Origin: Lentisphaerae bacterium ADurb.Bin082
GTDB taxonomy: Bacteria > Verrucomicrobiota > Lentisphaeria > Oligosphaerales > Oligosphaeraceae
Length of the DNA: 64,000 nt
NCBI GenBank assembly: GCA_002070945.1
Contig: MWEG01000083.1
Coordinates: 1 to 64,000, forward strand
Reading direction: 5' to 3'
How positions within the stretch are numbered: position 1 is the first letter of the stretch; the number at the start of each line of letters is the position of its first letter. A model generated the notes under the pieces. That model was not told the DNA's origin and ran no database searches. It saw nothing but the letters and a program-made list of their open reading frames with translations. Shown here in pieces: positions 25,716 through 35,453 of the stretch. Made by a program: the position numbers and the translations under genes.

Positions 25716-26840
25716 ATGGCCAACGACTGTTCCCTGCCTGCACCTGCGCACCGACGGCTGTCCCCCTCTATACTGCGCTATTTCGCGGCCAGCTTCGCGA
25801 CCCCACTGGCCTGCGCCCTGATTGCCTTCGCTGTGCTTTTCCTGGTCAACGACGTCTTTGATGACCTTGGCGACTTCATGGGGAAAAACGTCCCCGCAAC
25901 CGTGACTATGACGTACTTCCTGGCCTGCCAGCCGCAGAATTTCGTCCATGTCGCGCCGATTTCGACCTTGCTGGCAGCCAGTTTCATGATGATGATCATG
26001 GGGCGAAGCAACGAAATCACGGCCTTGCGCGCCGCTGGATTGTCGATCGCGGCCTGCGCCATGCCAGTCTGGGTGATCGCCGCCCTCGTCTGCGGCGCCA
26101 TCTTCGCCGTCAATGAAGTGGTCGCGCCCCGCTCAGCCAGCCTGGCCCAGAAGCTGCGCACAGAATGGACCGAGAGCAAGAAGCAAAAGGAAAGAAACAG
26201 CATCGCATTCCATCATCCGGTGGAACGGCGTGACTGGTTCTTCGAAGACTTCGCCCCGACAGGGCAGTCCCGCGGCGCGATCGTGCGGCAATACCGCCCT
26301 GACGGCTCTACCGCGTGGGTGCTGTCCGCCGCCCGCGCCGAACATCGTTTCGACACGTGGATTTTCACTGCCGGCGACGTGAAGGTCTATCAGCAAAACA
26401 GCAACAACCTTGACGGCCCTCCCACCTTCTTTGCCCAAAAGCTGTGCCATTTTCCGGAAATTCCCAAGAACATCCTCAGCCACAGCCGCAACTGGGAGCA
26501 GCTGACTATTCGTGAATTGTACGAGGTATTGCGCGCTGACATCATGCCGACGGCCAAGACCAAGCGACTGCTCATGGTGCTGTTCTGGAACCGAGCCACC
26601 TTCCCCTTGGCCAGCCTGGTCGGTGCGCTCTTCGGCGTCGCCTTTACCATCGTGCCAGGACGCACCGGGATGGTGCGCGGCTTTGCCGCCGCAGTAGCCA
26701 TGCTGGTCCTGTTCTACCTAATCAGCCAGTTCACTCTCGTGCTTGGCAAAAACGGCTGGCTGCCGCCATTCGTCGCCGGGGCAAGCACTAATCTTGCCTT
26801 CCTGGCGACAGGCATCATAGCTATGTGGAAAAAACAATAA
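25716..26840 (+). CDS. LptF/LptG-family permease
   Basis: A 374-residue inner-membrane protein of the YjgP/YjgQ family. LptF and LptG are the permease halves of the LptB2FG exporter that drives lipopolysaccharide to the outer membrane. Transmembrane segments lie at both ends, with the conserved PISTLLAASFMMMIMGRSNE followed by ITALRAAGLSI, and a periplasmic beta-jellyroll domain (residues about 155-260) between. The C-terminus has four more helices. One subunit alone cannot be assigned as F or G; the partner is not in the window. Confidence 0.9.
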   Translation: MANDCSLPAPAHRRLSPSILRYFAASFATPLACALIAFAVLFLVNDVFDDLGDFMGKNVPATVTMTYFLACQPQNFVHVAPISTLLAASFMMMIMGRSNEITALRAAGLSIAACAMPVWVIAALVCGAIFAVNEVVAPRSASLAQKLRTEWTESKKQKERNSIAFHHPVERRDWFFEDFAPTGQSRGAIVRQYRPDGSTAWVLSAARAEHRFDTWIFTAGDVKVYQQNSNNLDGPPTFFAQKLCHFPEIPKNILSHSRNWEQLTIRELYEVLRADIMPTAKTKRLLMVLFWNRATFPLASLVGALFGVAFTIVPGRTGMVRGFAAAVAMLVLFYLISQFTLVLGKNGWLPPFVAGASTNLAFLATGIIAMWKKQ

Positions 26841-26939
26841 GGCGCACCTCCCGCCCAGCGCTTGCCGCGCCAGCAGCGATGACGCCAGCTTCCGATTCAC
26901 GCAGCCGTCCCAGCCAAGGCAATCAAAGGACGACCAAAC

Positions 26940-28256
<1,317 letters not shown>

Positions 28257-28272
28257 GCAATTAGCCCCTAAC

Positions 28273-28327
28273 GAATGATGAATGATGAATGATGAATGAC
28301 AAATGCGCCTCAGCATTCAGCATTCAG
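28273..28327. repeat. Tandem heptamers forming a hairpin
   Basis: Four tandem copies of GAATGAT/C (28273-28300) are followed by two copies of CATTCAG (28314-28327). The two sets are complementary, so the transcript can fold into a stem of about 13 bp with one mismatch. It lies between convergent genes and may act as a transcript end. Confidence 0.55.
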
Positions 28328-28340
28328 CCTCTATTCCTAT

Positions 28341-31300
28341 TCACTGTCCGACAACACGGAAGGCAGGCGCTGCGGCTTTTGGCATAGGGACAAAATCGCG
28401 CCGCGCCATGGTGTGTCGGCTATGCATCCGAATCGAAGCGGTCACCTGGCAGTTTTCGATTTTTTTCCCACCTCTGGCCATCAGCTGCATGGGGTTGTAT
28501 TGGCGACGCACCACCACCGCTTCGCCCACGCGCCAGCTCACCGCAGAACGGTTGCCATGCGTCAAGGGCACCGAGTCGTTGAACAACGGACCTGCCGCAT
28601 TGGCCATTTCCACTTCCATAACGCAGTCAAACTGCATGTCGCCCGTGCATAGCCAAAGGTATTCCACCTCGACGCTTTCATGGAATTGACTGACCGCAGC
28701 CGGCGTGACCCGCAATCCGCACCAGGTTAAAGCCGGCGTAAAGCGGGCCATCACCGGCGCTGTCCCCTGCAATGCCTGGTAAAACGCCAGAATCTCGCGG
28801 GCATTCTCGCTGAGAACCAGGCCGCCTGGACGGCTGCCGGCCAGCTTCTCCAAACGCAGCAAAACATAAATGTTGCCGGGACACAATTCCAGGCTGCGCA
28901 GATAGGCCTCTAGAGCCTGCTCCTGGGCACCGGCCAACTCATGCGCACGACCTGCAAAAAACGGCAGCAGGTGCTTCTGCAGCCAAGTGCCATGCTCGCC
29001 GTCCTCAAGCATTTTTTCCAGGCGTTCAAAGCCTTCGGCCCAAAGCTTGGCCGTCTCCGCGTCGCACTCTGCCCGGGCCTCGGCACCCAGCAGCGGCAAG
29101 GCCAGGCGCAAAAAACGCTCCCTGATGTTGAAGGCGGAAAAGCCCTCCTCGCCAATTTGCGCCAGCAGGTCGACGGCCTGGCTCAATTCCGCTGGCGACG
29201 GCGGAGTCAGCATTTCATACGCAAAAGGAAGCAGGACACTCGGCGCTGTCTCGGCTTTGCCCAGCGCTATGGCGACCTCTGCCTCTCGCTGCAGCGTCGG
29301 AAAGGACAAGGGCATTTCCTGCCGCAGTCCAAGCAAATATGCGGCGGCCTCGCTGGTCTTTCCTGCGGCGCAGAACTCATCACAGCGGCGCAGGCGGACG
29401 CCAGCGCTGACAGCCGCCAGACGCAGATATTCAGGCATCAGCTCAGACCGTTTTCCCCACTGGCCAGTCAAGCCCAAAAGCTGAATCTGCCGCCCGTGCC
29501 AGTCTCTCCATGCGGCGGCGGCTTCAAAGTCGTTGTCCTGGCCTGCTGGCAACCCCTGGCGCATTTTTGCCTGCAACTCAAAGGCAAGGTCATAGTTTTG
29601 GCTGGAAGCCAGAAAATCAAATAGCATGCGGTTCATCTTGGCGCCCTGCGGCATGATTTCCAGCAACTGCTCTGGACTGTCGATCAAGTCCCTGACCATC
29701 GCCACCAGCTCCTGGGAATAGATGCCGCCGGAACGCAGGTAGTCCAAGGTGAGTTCCAAGGCACGCTGGCGCTGCTGCTCAGCTAATGCCGTCGCCTCGG
29801 GGTCCGTGCGGCTGGCCAGGCGTTGATACGAACGCCGATACGCTCCGCCGACTTCGCAGATCATGTTCCCGACCCGGGGCTGGCTGGCTAAAGCGCTCTC
29901 GTAAATCTGCGTCACCTGCCGCTCGTCCACCCGCCCATCCAGAAGCCCGAAATGCTCGTGGACATTGGCGCAGATGCGCAAGGTGTCCCCATCCGCCGGC
30001 AGCCGCAAGCAAGCGGCCGCACTGTCAGCCTTGGCGGCAGCCATGTATTCTAACGACTCCCCAGGAAGAAGATAAGCCAGCGGGACGAGACTGATGGCGC
30101 GCATGCGCAATATTGCCGGGTGTCCGGGATAGCCGACCAAAGCCGCGTCAGCCAGACCGACCCGGCGCTGATAATCCTTCCGCCCAGGCTGCCAGGCAAC
30201 GCCTTTTGATTCGACTTCATCATACAGCTTCGTATGCTGCCAGGCCGCGTCAATGCGTCGGACATGCCAAGGAATCAATGACAGCGCCGCCAGTCCGACC
30301 AGCAGAAACGCCAGTCGTTGCGGTTGCCAGGGCCTAAGCTCCGCGATTGCCTGCCGACCAGACTTTGACTCGTCCTCTGGTGACGGTCTCGGTCTTCCGC
30401 ACAGGAAAACTATAGCCAGCAAGGTCGAAAACAACATCGCATTTGGCATGGCCAGCAAGTTGAAGTCAAACATCTCATGGATCAGCCCGCCCAGAACAGC
30501 TGCCAGTGCGCCCAGGCCAATCCAGCGCAAAGTCATATCTTGTTGTCGCCAGATTCTGCTGGCAGCGCGCGCCAGCAGCCATCCAGCCAGAAGGATAATC
30601 ACCGCCGCCATTGGCAGGCCGACTTCGGCCGTCATTTCAAGCCAGTCATTGTGGGCGTGCTCAATCAGGCCGTCGGTGAAAAATCCTTTTTCATACGGCT
30701 GGATTGCGTCACCGTATGCGCCCAGGCCGGTTCCGAACCATGCGTAGTCCTTGATCAACTTCCAGGTCGTATGCCATACGATCAGCCGGTCTTCGCCAGC
30801 AAGCGAATCGTTGGCAAACAACTCCCGATAGCGTTCAGACAGCCGACTGAGCGCCGGCGGCAAGGCCAGCAGCAGAGCCGCCCCAAGAACAATGGCCAAG
30901 GCAAAAATCTTTTGGCGGCCGGCAGCGACGCGAGCTCCACGCACCAGCCAGACCAACCCGAAACAGGTGGTTCCGATAACGGTTGCCATAAAAGCGCCCC
31001 GCGACAAGCTGAGTACCTGTGCCGTCTGCATCGCAAACAGCATGAACGTAATAGGGATGAACATCCGCTGCCAGACAGACGGCACGTCATACGCTGACGT
31101 GCGCTTGGTCGCCCCGACAGCAGTCAGGAGTCCCATGCCCGCCAGTATGCCCAACAACATCATAAAACCGAAGTGGTTACGATTCAGGAAGACGCCAGTG
31201 AACACGGTCAAGGCAGACATGCCGCCGCTCTGATCCAGACGCCAGAATTTCCAAAACGCAAACCCGGCGTTGGCAAAAGCCGACAGGACGACGGCGGCCA

Positions 31301-31937
31301 TTGCCAGGCGCAGCCCTGTTCGGTGCCTGGCCTTGTACAGCAGCAGCACAAAGATGAGCAGGCACAGCAGCAGCAGCTCACAGGTCCGCAGCGTGTAGTC
31401 AGGCGCCAGCGACAGCCGTGCCGGGGCCTCGCCTAAACCAAGGCGCTCCAGGTTTTCCCACCATGACCAGCTGACTGGCGACAGCCTGGCCACGACGCCA
31501 TCTGGCAAAGGCAGGAATTGCACCAGCCCCACAGCCAGTGGGAGAACGAACAGCAATATGCCGGCATGCCAGCGCCAGCGCACGGATTCGCCGCCCCGCC
31601 ACCAGGCAGCCAGACTCCATAAAGCGTAGAGCAATGTCAACAAGCAACTGGCCGTCGGAAGCCACCAGTATTCGCCGCCATGATAGGTCAGTGGAAGCAT
31701 GACCAACAGGAAAAGCAAACCATAAAACGGCACCGCTTCCAGCTGTTCCATCAGCCCATCAAAACGCCGCAACAGCCTCCCCCACCAGGAACGCCGAGAC
31801 CGACGCGACCGATGACGGCGAGAATGATGCCGCATTGACGCCGAACCGGATTCATGGTCGGCAGCGACGATATCCGCACAGTCCGAAGAAGAACGGAGAC
31901 CGCTGACAGATGAAGGCGACGAAGCAGGAAAACTCAC
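28341..31937 (-). CDS. O-antigen ligase-like membrane protein with long soluble tail
   Basis: A 1198-residue protein. After a basic N-terminus there are about twelve membrane segments (residues 65-520). The Wzy_C/WaaL-type core includes FLNRNHFGFMMLLGILAGM, VLSLSRGAFMATVIGT and WFGTGLGAYGDAI, then HAHNDWLEMTAEVGLP in the large periplasmic loop. Residues 600-1198 are a soluble helical, TPR-like region of unknown role. It may ligate or polymerise surface polysaccharide or glycosylate proteins. GTG at 31937 follows GGAG. Twice the usual length because of the tail. Confidence 0.8.
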   Translation of the reverse strand: MSFPASSPSSVSGLRSSSDCADIVAADHESGSASMRHHSRRHRSRRSRRSWWGRLLRRFDGLMEQLEAVPFYGLLFLLVMLPLTYHGGEYWWLPTASCLLTLLYALWSLAAWWRGGESVRWRWHAGILLFVLPLAVGLVQFLPLPDGVVARLSPVSWSWWENLERLGLGEAPARLSLAPDYTLRTCELLLLCLLIFVLLLYKARHRTGLRLAMAAVVLSAFANAGFAFWKFWRLDQSGGMSALTVFTGVFLNRNHFGFMMLLGILAGMGLLTAVGATKRTSAYDVPSVWQRMFIPITFMLFAMQTAQVLSLSRGAFMATVIGTTCFGLVWLVRGARVAAGRQKIFALAIVLGAALLLALPPALSRLSERYRELFANDSLAGEDRLIVWHTTWKLIKDYAWFGTGLGAYGDAIQPYEKGFFTDGLIEHAHNDWLEMTAEVGLPMAAVIILLAGWLLARAASRIWRQQDMTLRWIGLGALAAVLGGLIHEMFDFNLLAMPNAMLFSTLLAIVFLCGRPRPSPEDESKSGRQAIAELRPWQPQRLAFLLVGLAALSLIPWHVRRIDAAWQHTKLYDEVESKGVAWQPGRKDYQRRVGLADAALVGYPGHPAILRMRAISLVPLAYLLPGESLEYMAAAKADSAAACLRLPADGDTLRICANVHEHFGLLDGRVDERQVTQIYESALASQPRVGNMICEVGGAYRRSYQRLASRTDPEATALAEQQRQRALELTLDYLRSGGIYSQELVAMVRDLIDSPEQLLEIMPQGAKMNRMLFDFLASSQNYDLAFELQAKMRQGLPAGQDNDFEAAAAWRDWHGRQIQLLGLTGQWGKRSELMPEYLRLAAVSAGVRLRRCDEFCAAGKTSEAAAYLLGLRQEMPLSFPTLQREAEVAIALGKAETAPSVLLPFAYEMLTPPSPAELSQAVDLLAQIGEEGFSAFNIRERFLRLALPLLGAEARAECDAETAKLWAEGFERLEKMLEDGEHGTWLQKHLLPFFAGRAHELAGAQEQALEAYLRSLELCPGNIYVLLRLEKLAGSRPGGLVLSENAREILAFYQALQGTAPVMARFTPALTWCGLRVTPAAVSQFHESVEVEYLWLCTGDMQFDCVMEVEMANAAGPLFNDSVPLTHGNRSAVSWRVGEAVVVRRQYNPMQLMARGGKKIENCQVTASIRMHSRHTMARRDFVPMPKAAAPAFRVVGQ

Positions 31938-32015
31938 GGAATCATCTCCAAAAATGTTGCCAAAACAGAAACGTCAAGGACGGCCCAGCCAGTCGCTGTG
32001 CGCCCCAACCGGCTT

Positions 32016-33233
32016 TTAATTAAACTGAAAGTTCCTTAGGCATTTGAGGGTTTTTTCGACAGTAGGGTAGTCGCGGAAAAAAAATCCGCGTTGTTCGAAC
32101 CATTCGGATTGTTCAAGTTGGTCGCGCAGCTCTCGGTCGTTGCAAGCGGCGCGGTCAATGCCGATGATCAGAGGCAGGGTCGGGTGCTTCGCGACTTGCT
32201 TCAGGCGGCTCTCCAATTGACTGCGATGCCAGCGGTGAAACAACTCCAAATGCACAACCCGGCCCTGTTCATCCGTAAAGCTGAAGTCAGGAAAAATCAT
32301 CTCGCCGCCTCGAATGCCAGGCAGATGCGACGTCTCGTCCAAGATGCGCCAGTCGATTGCCGTCTGACGGAAATGCCGCTCAAACATAGTGATTTCCTCG
32401 GGCACATACGCGCCTGAATGATGATAGTGCCCAACCAGGCCGCTGCTGTCATCCAGTTCCAGGTTGCCTTTCTTGCCCCTCCAGGTCACTTCCGCTCGCA
32501 GCCGCCAATTTTCCAGGCCGCAGACAGCCGGGAAAAAACTTGCCAATTGCAGCCCGTATCGTTTTGTCTGCTCCAGGACGCTGGCTGGCCCGTCAATGGT
32601 CAGGCGCAAGCCCTCGCCCCGCTTTTCCAGGCTGGCCAGCAGGCGGAAAAATTTCACATAGCGCATCAGCCGTCGCAGCCGCGCTGGCGACGACGCACCA
32701 GTGTCAATCACCAGGTTCTCAGCGTGCAACAGGAGTCCTTGCACAAGCCCGCAATTGTAGCGTTCCAAGAGCTGCCGGGCGCTGAGCGCCGGATAGGCGC
32801 ACAAACGGTCGTTGGCCGGCAGATCAGCGTACAAACCGCCGTTTTCCAACAGGGGCTGGCCGGGCAGGCGCTCGGCAACCGCCGCCCGGTAGGACTCCTC
32901 GTCCTCGTGCTGATTCAGACGCAGCAGCTCTGCAGCAGTTTGCAAAATTTCCAGCCGTGCGCCGGCATAGTCCAAGTCCGCTGGCTGCGAAAATTCCGCC
33001 AAGTCAGTCGCTATCTTGAGGATTCCCCGAGCCTGGCGCAAATTCGGCCATTCCGCTGTCATAGTCGAGGTCAATTCCTCGATCTCCTCGCGGGTCGGGT
33101 TCTTTTCGACATCAAAGGCCGTCAGGATTTCCGCAGCCAGGGTCAGGAAGCGCTCGTCATCAACCCGGAGAAAAAGCGGCCGCAGCCGGCCACCGCGTTC
33201 ATTCCGGCATAGAATCAGGTCTTTCGTAAGCAC
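32016..33233 (-). CDS. Bax1-like nuclease (DUF790 family)
   Basis: A 405-residue protein of the DUF790 family, known in archaea as Bax1, the nuclease partner of XPB helicase. The N-terminus VLTKDLILCRNERGGRLRPL is characteristic. The nuclease core near the C-terminus shows EMIFPDFSFTD and VHLELFHRWHR, the D and E-x-H-type residues of a PD-(D/E)XK-like fold, then PTLPLIIGIDRA. The GTG at 33233 is chosen because family homology starts at it; a GTG 21 bases upstream is also open. It overlaps the XPB gene end by 35 bases, which signals coupled translation of a helicase-nuclease pair. Confidence 0.85.
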   Translation of the reverse strand: MLTKDLILCRNERGGRLRPLFLRVDDERFLTLAAEILTAFDVEKNPTREEIEELTSTMTAEWPNLRQARGILKIATDLAEFSQPADLDYAGARLEILQTAAELLRLNQHEDEESYRAAVAERLPGQPLLENGGLYADLPANDRLCAYPALSARQLLERYNCGLVQGLLLHAENLVIDTGASSPARLRRLMRYVKFFRLLASLEKRGEGLRLTIDGPASVLEQTKRYGLQLASFFPAVCGLENWRLRAEVTWRGKKGNLELDDSSGLVGHYHHSGAYVPEEITMFERHFRQTAIDWRILDETSHLPGIRGGEMIFPDFSFTDEQGRVVHLELFHRWHRSQLESRLKQVAKHPTLPLIIGIDRAACNDRELRDQLEQSEWFEQRGFFFRDYPTVEKTLKCLRNFQFN

Positions 33234-34599
33234 GATGCTGTCGTCTCCGATCACTCACATTCCATTCAGCAGTTCCGTAGCTGATCAGCTCATACAGCAC
33301 GGCCTGCTTGCCAGCGGCCGGCCGCAGAATCCGACCTAAGCGCTGGACATGCTCGCGGATGCTGCCGCTGCCTGAAACGACAATCCCGACACTGGCCTCC
33401 GGGACGTCGACGCCCTCGTTCAACACCCGACTGGTCACCAAGACAGGCAAGTCGCCGGCTCGGAAGGCATCGAGCAGAACCCGCCGCTCCGTGATTTTCG
33501 TATGATGCGTAATCACAGGAAGATAAAACCGCTGCCCCAGCTCGTACGCCGTCCGATTGTCAGCGGTAAAGCACAAAATCCGTTCCCCGGCATGGCGACG
33601 CAGCAGCGTCCAGACTTGCCGCAATTTGGCGCGGCAGGTCTGGGCTAGGCGGCGCTGCGTCAGGTAAGCTCGCAGAGCCTCCCGACCGCCAGCCTGCCGG
33701 GAACATGCCAGAAGAAATTGATTCCAGCCTCGTGGCGCTGATAAATTGATCCGGTTCGCATGCAGGAACTGGATGTACACCGCCCGGTTCGCCTCATAAT
33801 CGCGCATTTCGTCTTCTTCTAAATCAAGGCAAATCCGCTCGGTGCGATAGGTGGCCAGGACGTTTCCCTCCATTTCATCAATGTCCCGGCGATAGCAGAT
33901 TGGCCCCAGCAGCTCGTCGAGAACCGCATCCCCGCCGTCCTGCCGTTCTGGCGTAGCGCTCAATCCGAGGCGGTAGGGTGCGATGGCGAACCGAGCCAGC
34001 TGCTGGTAAATCGGGCCAGGCAGATGATGGCATTCATCGACCACCAGCAGTCCAAACCGATTGCCGATGAAGTCCATCATCATGGCAGCAGAATCGTAGG
34101 TGCTGATGGTGAGCGGCCGCACGTCCCGGCTGCCGCCGCCCAGCAGCCCGACCTGGACGCCAAAGGCCATTTCCAGCTGCCGGGCCCACTGCTCCATCAA
34201 GTCAATAGTCGGTGCGACCACCAGCGTCGAGCGCTGTACCTTGGCCATGGCTAAATGCGCGACGTAGGATTTCCCGGTTCCGGTCGGCAGGACGATCAGG
34301 CCGCGACCGCCGCTGCTCCACCAGCTGTCAATCGCCTCCTGCTGGTATTCCCGCGGCGGATGGCGGTGGCGCCATTGCAAGGACAGCACTTCATACGCCC
34401 GCGCCCGGTCGTCATAACCAAGGCCCTGGCGGTACAGATGTAGGATGATCGCCGCATAATGCCTGGCCTCGGCGCGCCATTGCCCGACCCGGTCGTCAAA
34501 AACTGCCCAGTCAGCCAAAGGCAGCGGTGTTGTTGCCGGGGCGTCCAGCAACAGCGTCCCATCCTGGAAGGTAATCTTTAACGGCTGGTAGGACACCAT
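33199..34599 (-). CDS. XPB-type DNA helicase
   Basis: A 466-residue superfamily 2 helicase. Motif I is LPTGTGKSYVAHL, motif II VVDECHHLPG, motif III LSATPERQDGGDAVL, and motif VI GSIREHVQRLGRILRP. REYQQEAIDSWW is the Q-motif-like entry. The layout, with a short N-terminal damage-recognition region and an R-R-x insert (DEMEGNVLATYRTERICLDL), fits XPB/Ssl2-like helicases. With Bax1 it is expected to unwind and cut DNA next to lesions or bubbles. GAGGTG precedes the ATG at 34599. It follows the esterase gene by 21 bases. Confidence 0.9.
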   Translation of the reverse strand: MVSYQPLKITFQDGTLLLDAPATTPLPLADWAVFDDRVGQWRAEARHYAAIILHLYRQGLGYDDRARAYEVLSLQWRHRHPPREYQQEAIDSWWSSGGRGLIVLPTGTGKSYVAHLAMAKVQRSTLVVAPTIDLMEQWARQLEMAFGVQVGLLGGGSRDVRPLTISTYDSAAMMMDFIGNRFGLLVVDECHHLPGPIYQQLARFAIAPYRLGLSATPERQDGGDAVLDELLGPICYRRDIDEMEGNVLATYRTERICLDLEEDEMRDYEANRAVYIQFLHANRINLSAPRGWNQFLLACSRQAGGREALRAYLTQRRLAQTCRAKLRQVWTLLRRHAGERILCFTADNRTAYELGQRFYLPVITHHTKITERRVLLDAFRAGDLPVLVTSRVLNEGVDVPEASVGIVVSGSGSIREHVQRLGRILRPAAGKQAVLYELISYGTAEWNVSDRRRQHRAYERPDSMPE

Positions 34600-34620
34600 G
34601 CAGCAGTCACCTCTTCATCC

Positions 34621-35409
34621 TTACTTCTGACTGCGGCCGCCAACCAGAAACTCCAACCCGGCCTGAATCCACGTGTCCCAGAAACCCCAATTGTGCGTGC
34701 CTGGGCCTTCCCGATATTCAAAGCCCGGGTACCCAATGGCTCGCAAATGGTCGCGCAAACGAAGGTTGCCCTGGTACAGGCCGTCCTCTGTGCCGCAGAC
34801 CATCAGCAGACGCGGCGGCGCCGCTGCCCGGATCGCCTCATCCGCCAAGGCGAACAAGTCATTGCCTCGCGCTGCCAGCTGGTCAACGCCGCCGAAAATC
34901 CATTTCCGCTCCGGGTCGTTCGGCTGCAAGTCCAGCCAATGGCGGACGTCGGCTACGGAAGACAGCCCCACCGCAGCGGCAAAACGGTCTGGACAACGCA
35001 AAGCCAGCTTCAGAGCGCCATAGCCGCCCATCGACAATCCAGCCGCATACGTATCCTCCCGCCGAGTACTCACCGGAAACAAGTCGGCCACTATGGACGG
35101 CAGCTCTTCGGACAGCATGGTCCAATAGCGCGGCCCGCATACGTTATCGGTATAAAAACCGCGGCCGCCGTCCGGCATAACGATAATCAATTCGTATTGA
35201 GCAGCATAGCGCTCTATGGACGTTCGCCGCATCCAGATGGTGTGGTCATCGCTAAGGCCATGCAGCAAATACAGCACCGGGTAGTTCTTGCGCCCTGAGC
35301 CAACGCTGTCCAAGCCGATCTGATTCAGGGTCCGCTGCGGCACTATAGCCAGCATTGAACACGCCCGCCCCAACACATTCGAATGAAAATGACAATCGAT
35401 AAAGGCCAT
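34621..35409 (-). CDS. Esterase (PF00756-type alpha/beta hydrolase)
   Basis: A 262-residue serine esterase of the esterase D/feruloyl-acetylxylan esterase group. YPVLYLLHGLSDDHTIWM carries the oxyanion loop, GLSMGGYGALKLAL the nucleophile Ser, LMVCGTEDGLYQGN the acid, and GPGTHNWGFWDTW the His. No signal peptide is visible, so it likely acts on imported acyl-sugars or on S-acyl compounds inside the cell. AAGGAG precedes the ATG. It sits between the PilT fusion and the XPB helicase with short gaps, so the four genes are probably one operon, although the functional link is unclear. Confidence 0.85.
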   Translation of the reverse strand: MAFIDCHFHSNVLGRACSMLAIVPQRTLNQIGLDSVGSGRKNYPVLYLLHGLSDDHTIWMRRTSIERYAAQYELIIVMPDGGRGFYTDNVCGPRYWTMLSEELPSIVADLFPVSTRREDTYAAGLSMGGYGALKLALRCPDRFAAAVGLSSVADVRHWLDLQPNDPERKWIFGGVDQLAARGNDLFALADEAIRAAAPPRLLMVCGTEDGLYQGNLRLRDHLRAIGYPGFEYREGPGTHNWGFWDTWIQAGLEFLVGGRSQK

Positions 35410-35453
35410 CTTTGTCTCCTTGCCAATGCGCCGATTCTTTCCGCCGCCAGCTG

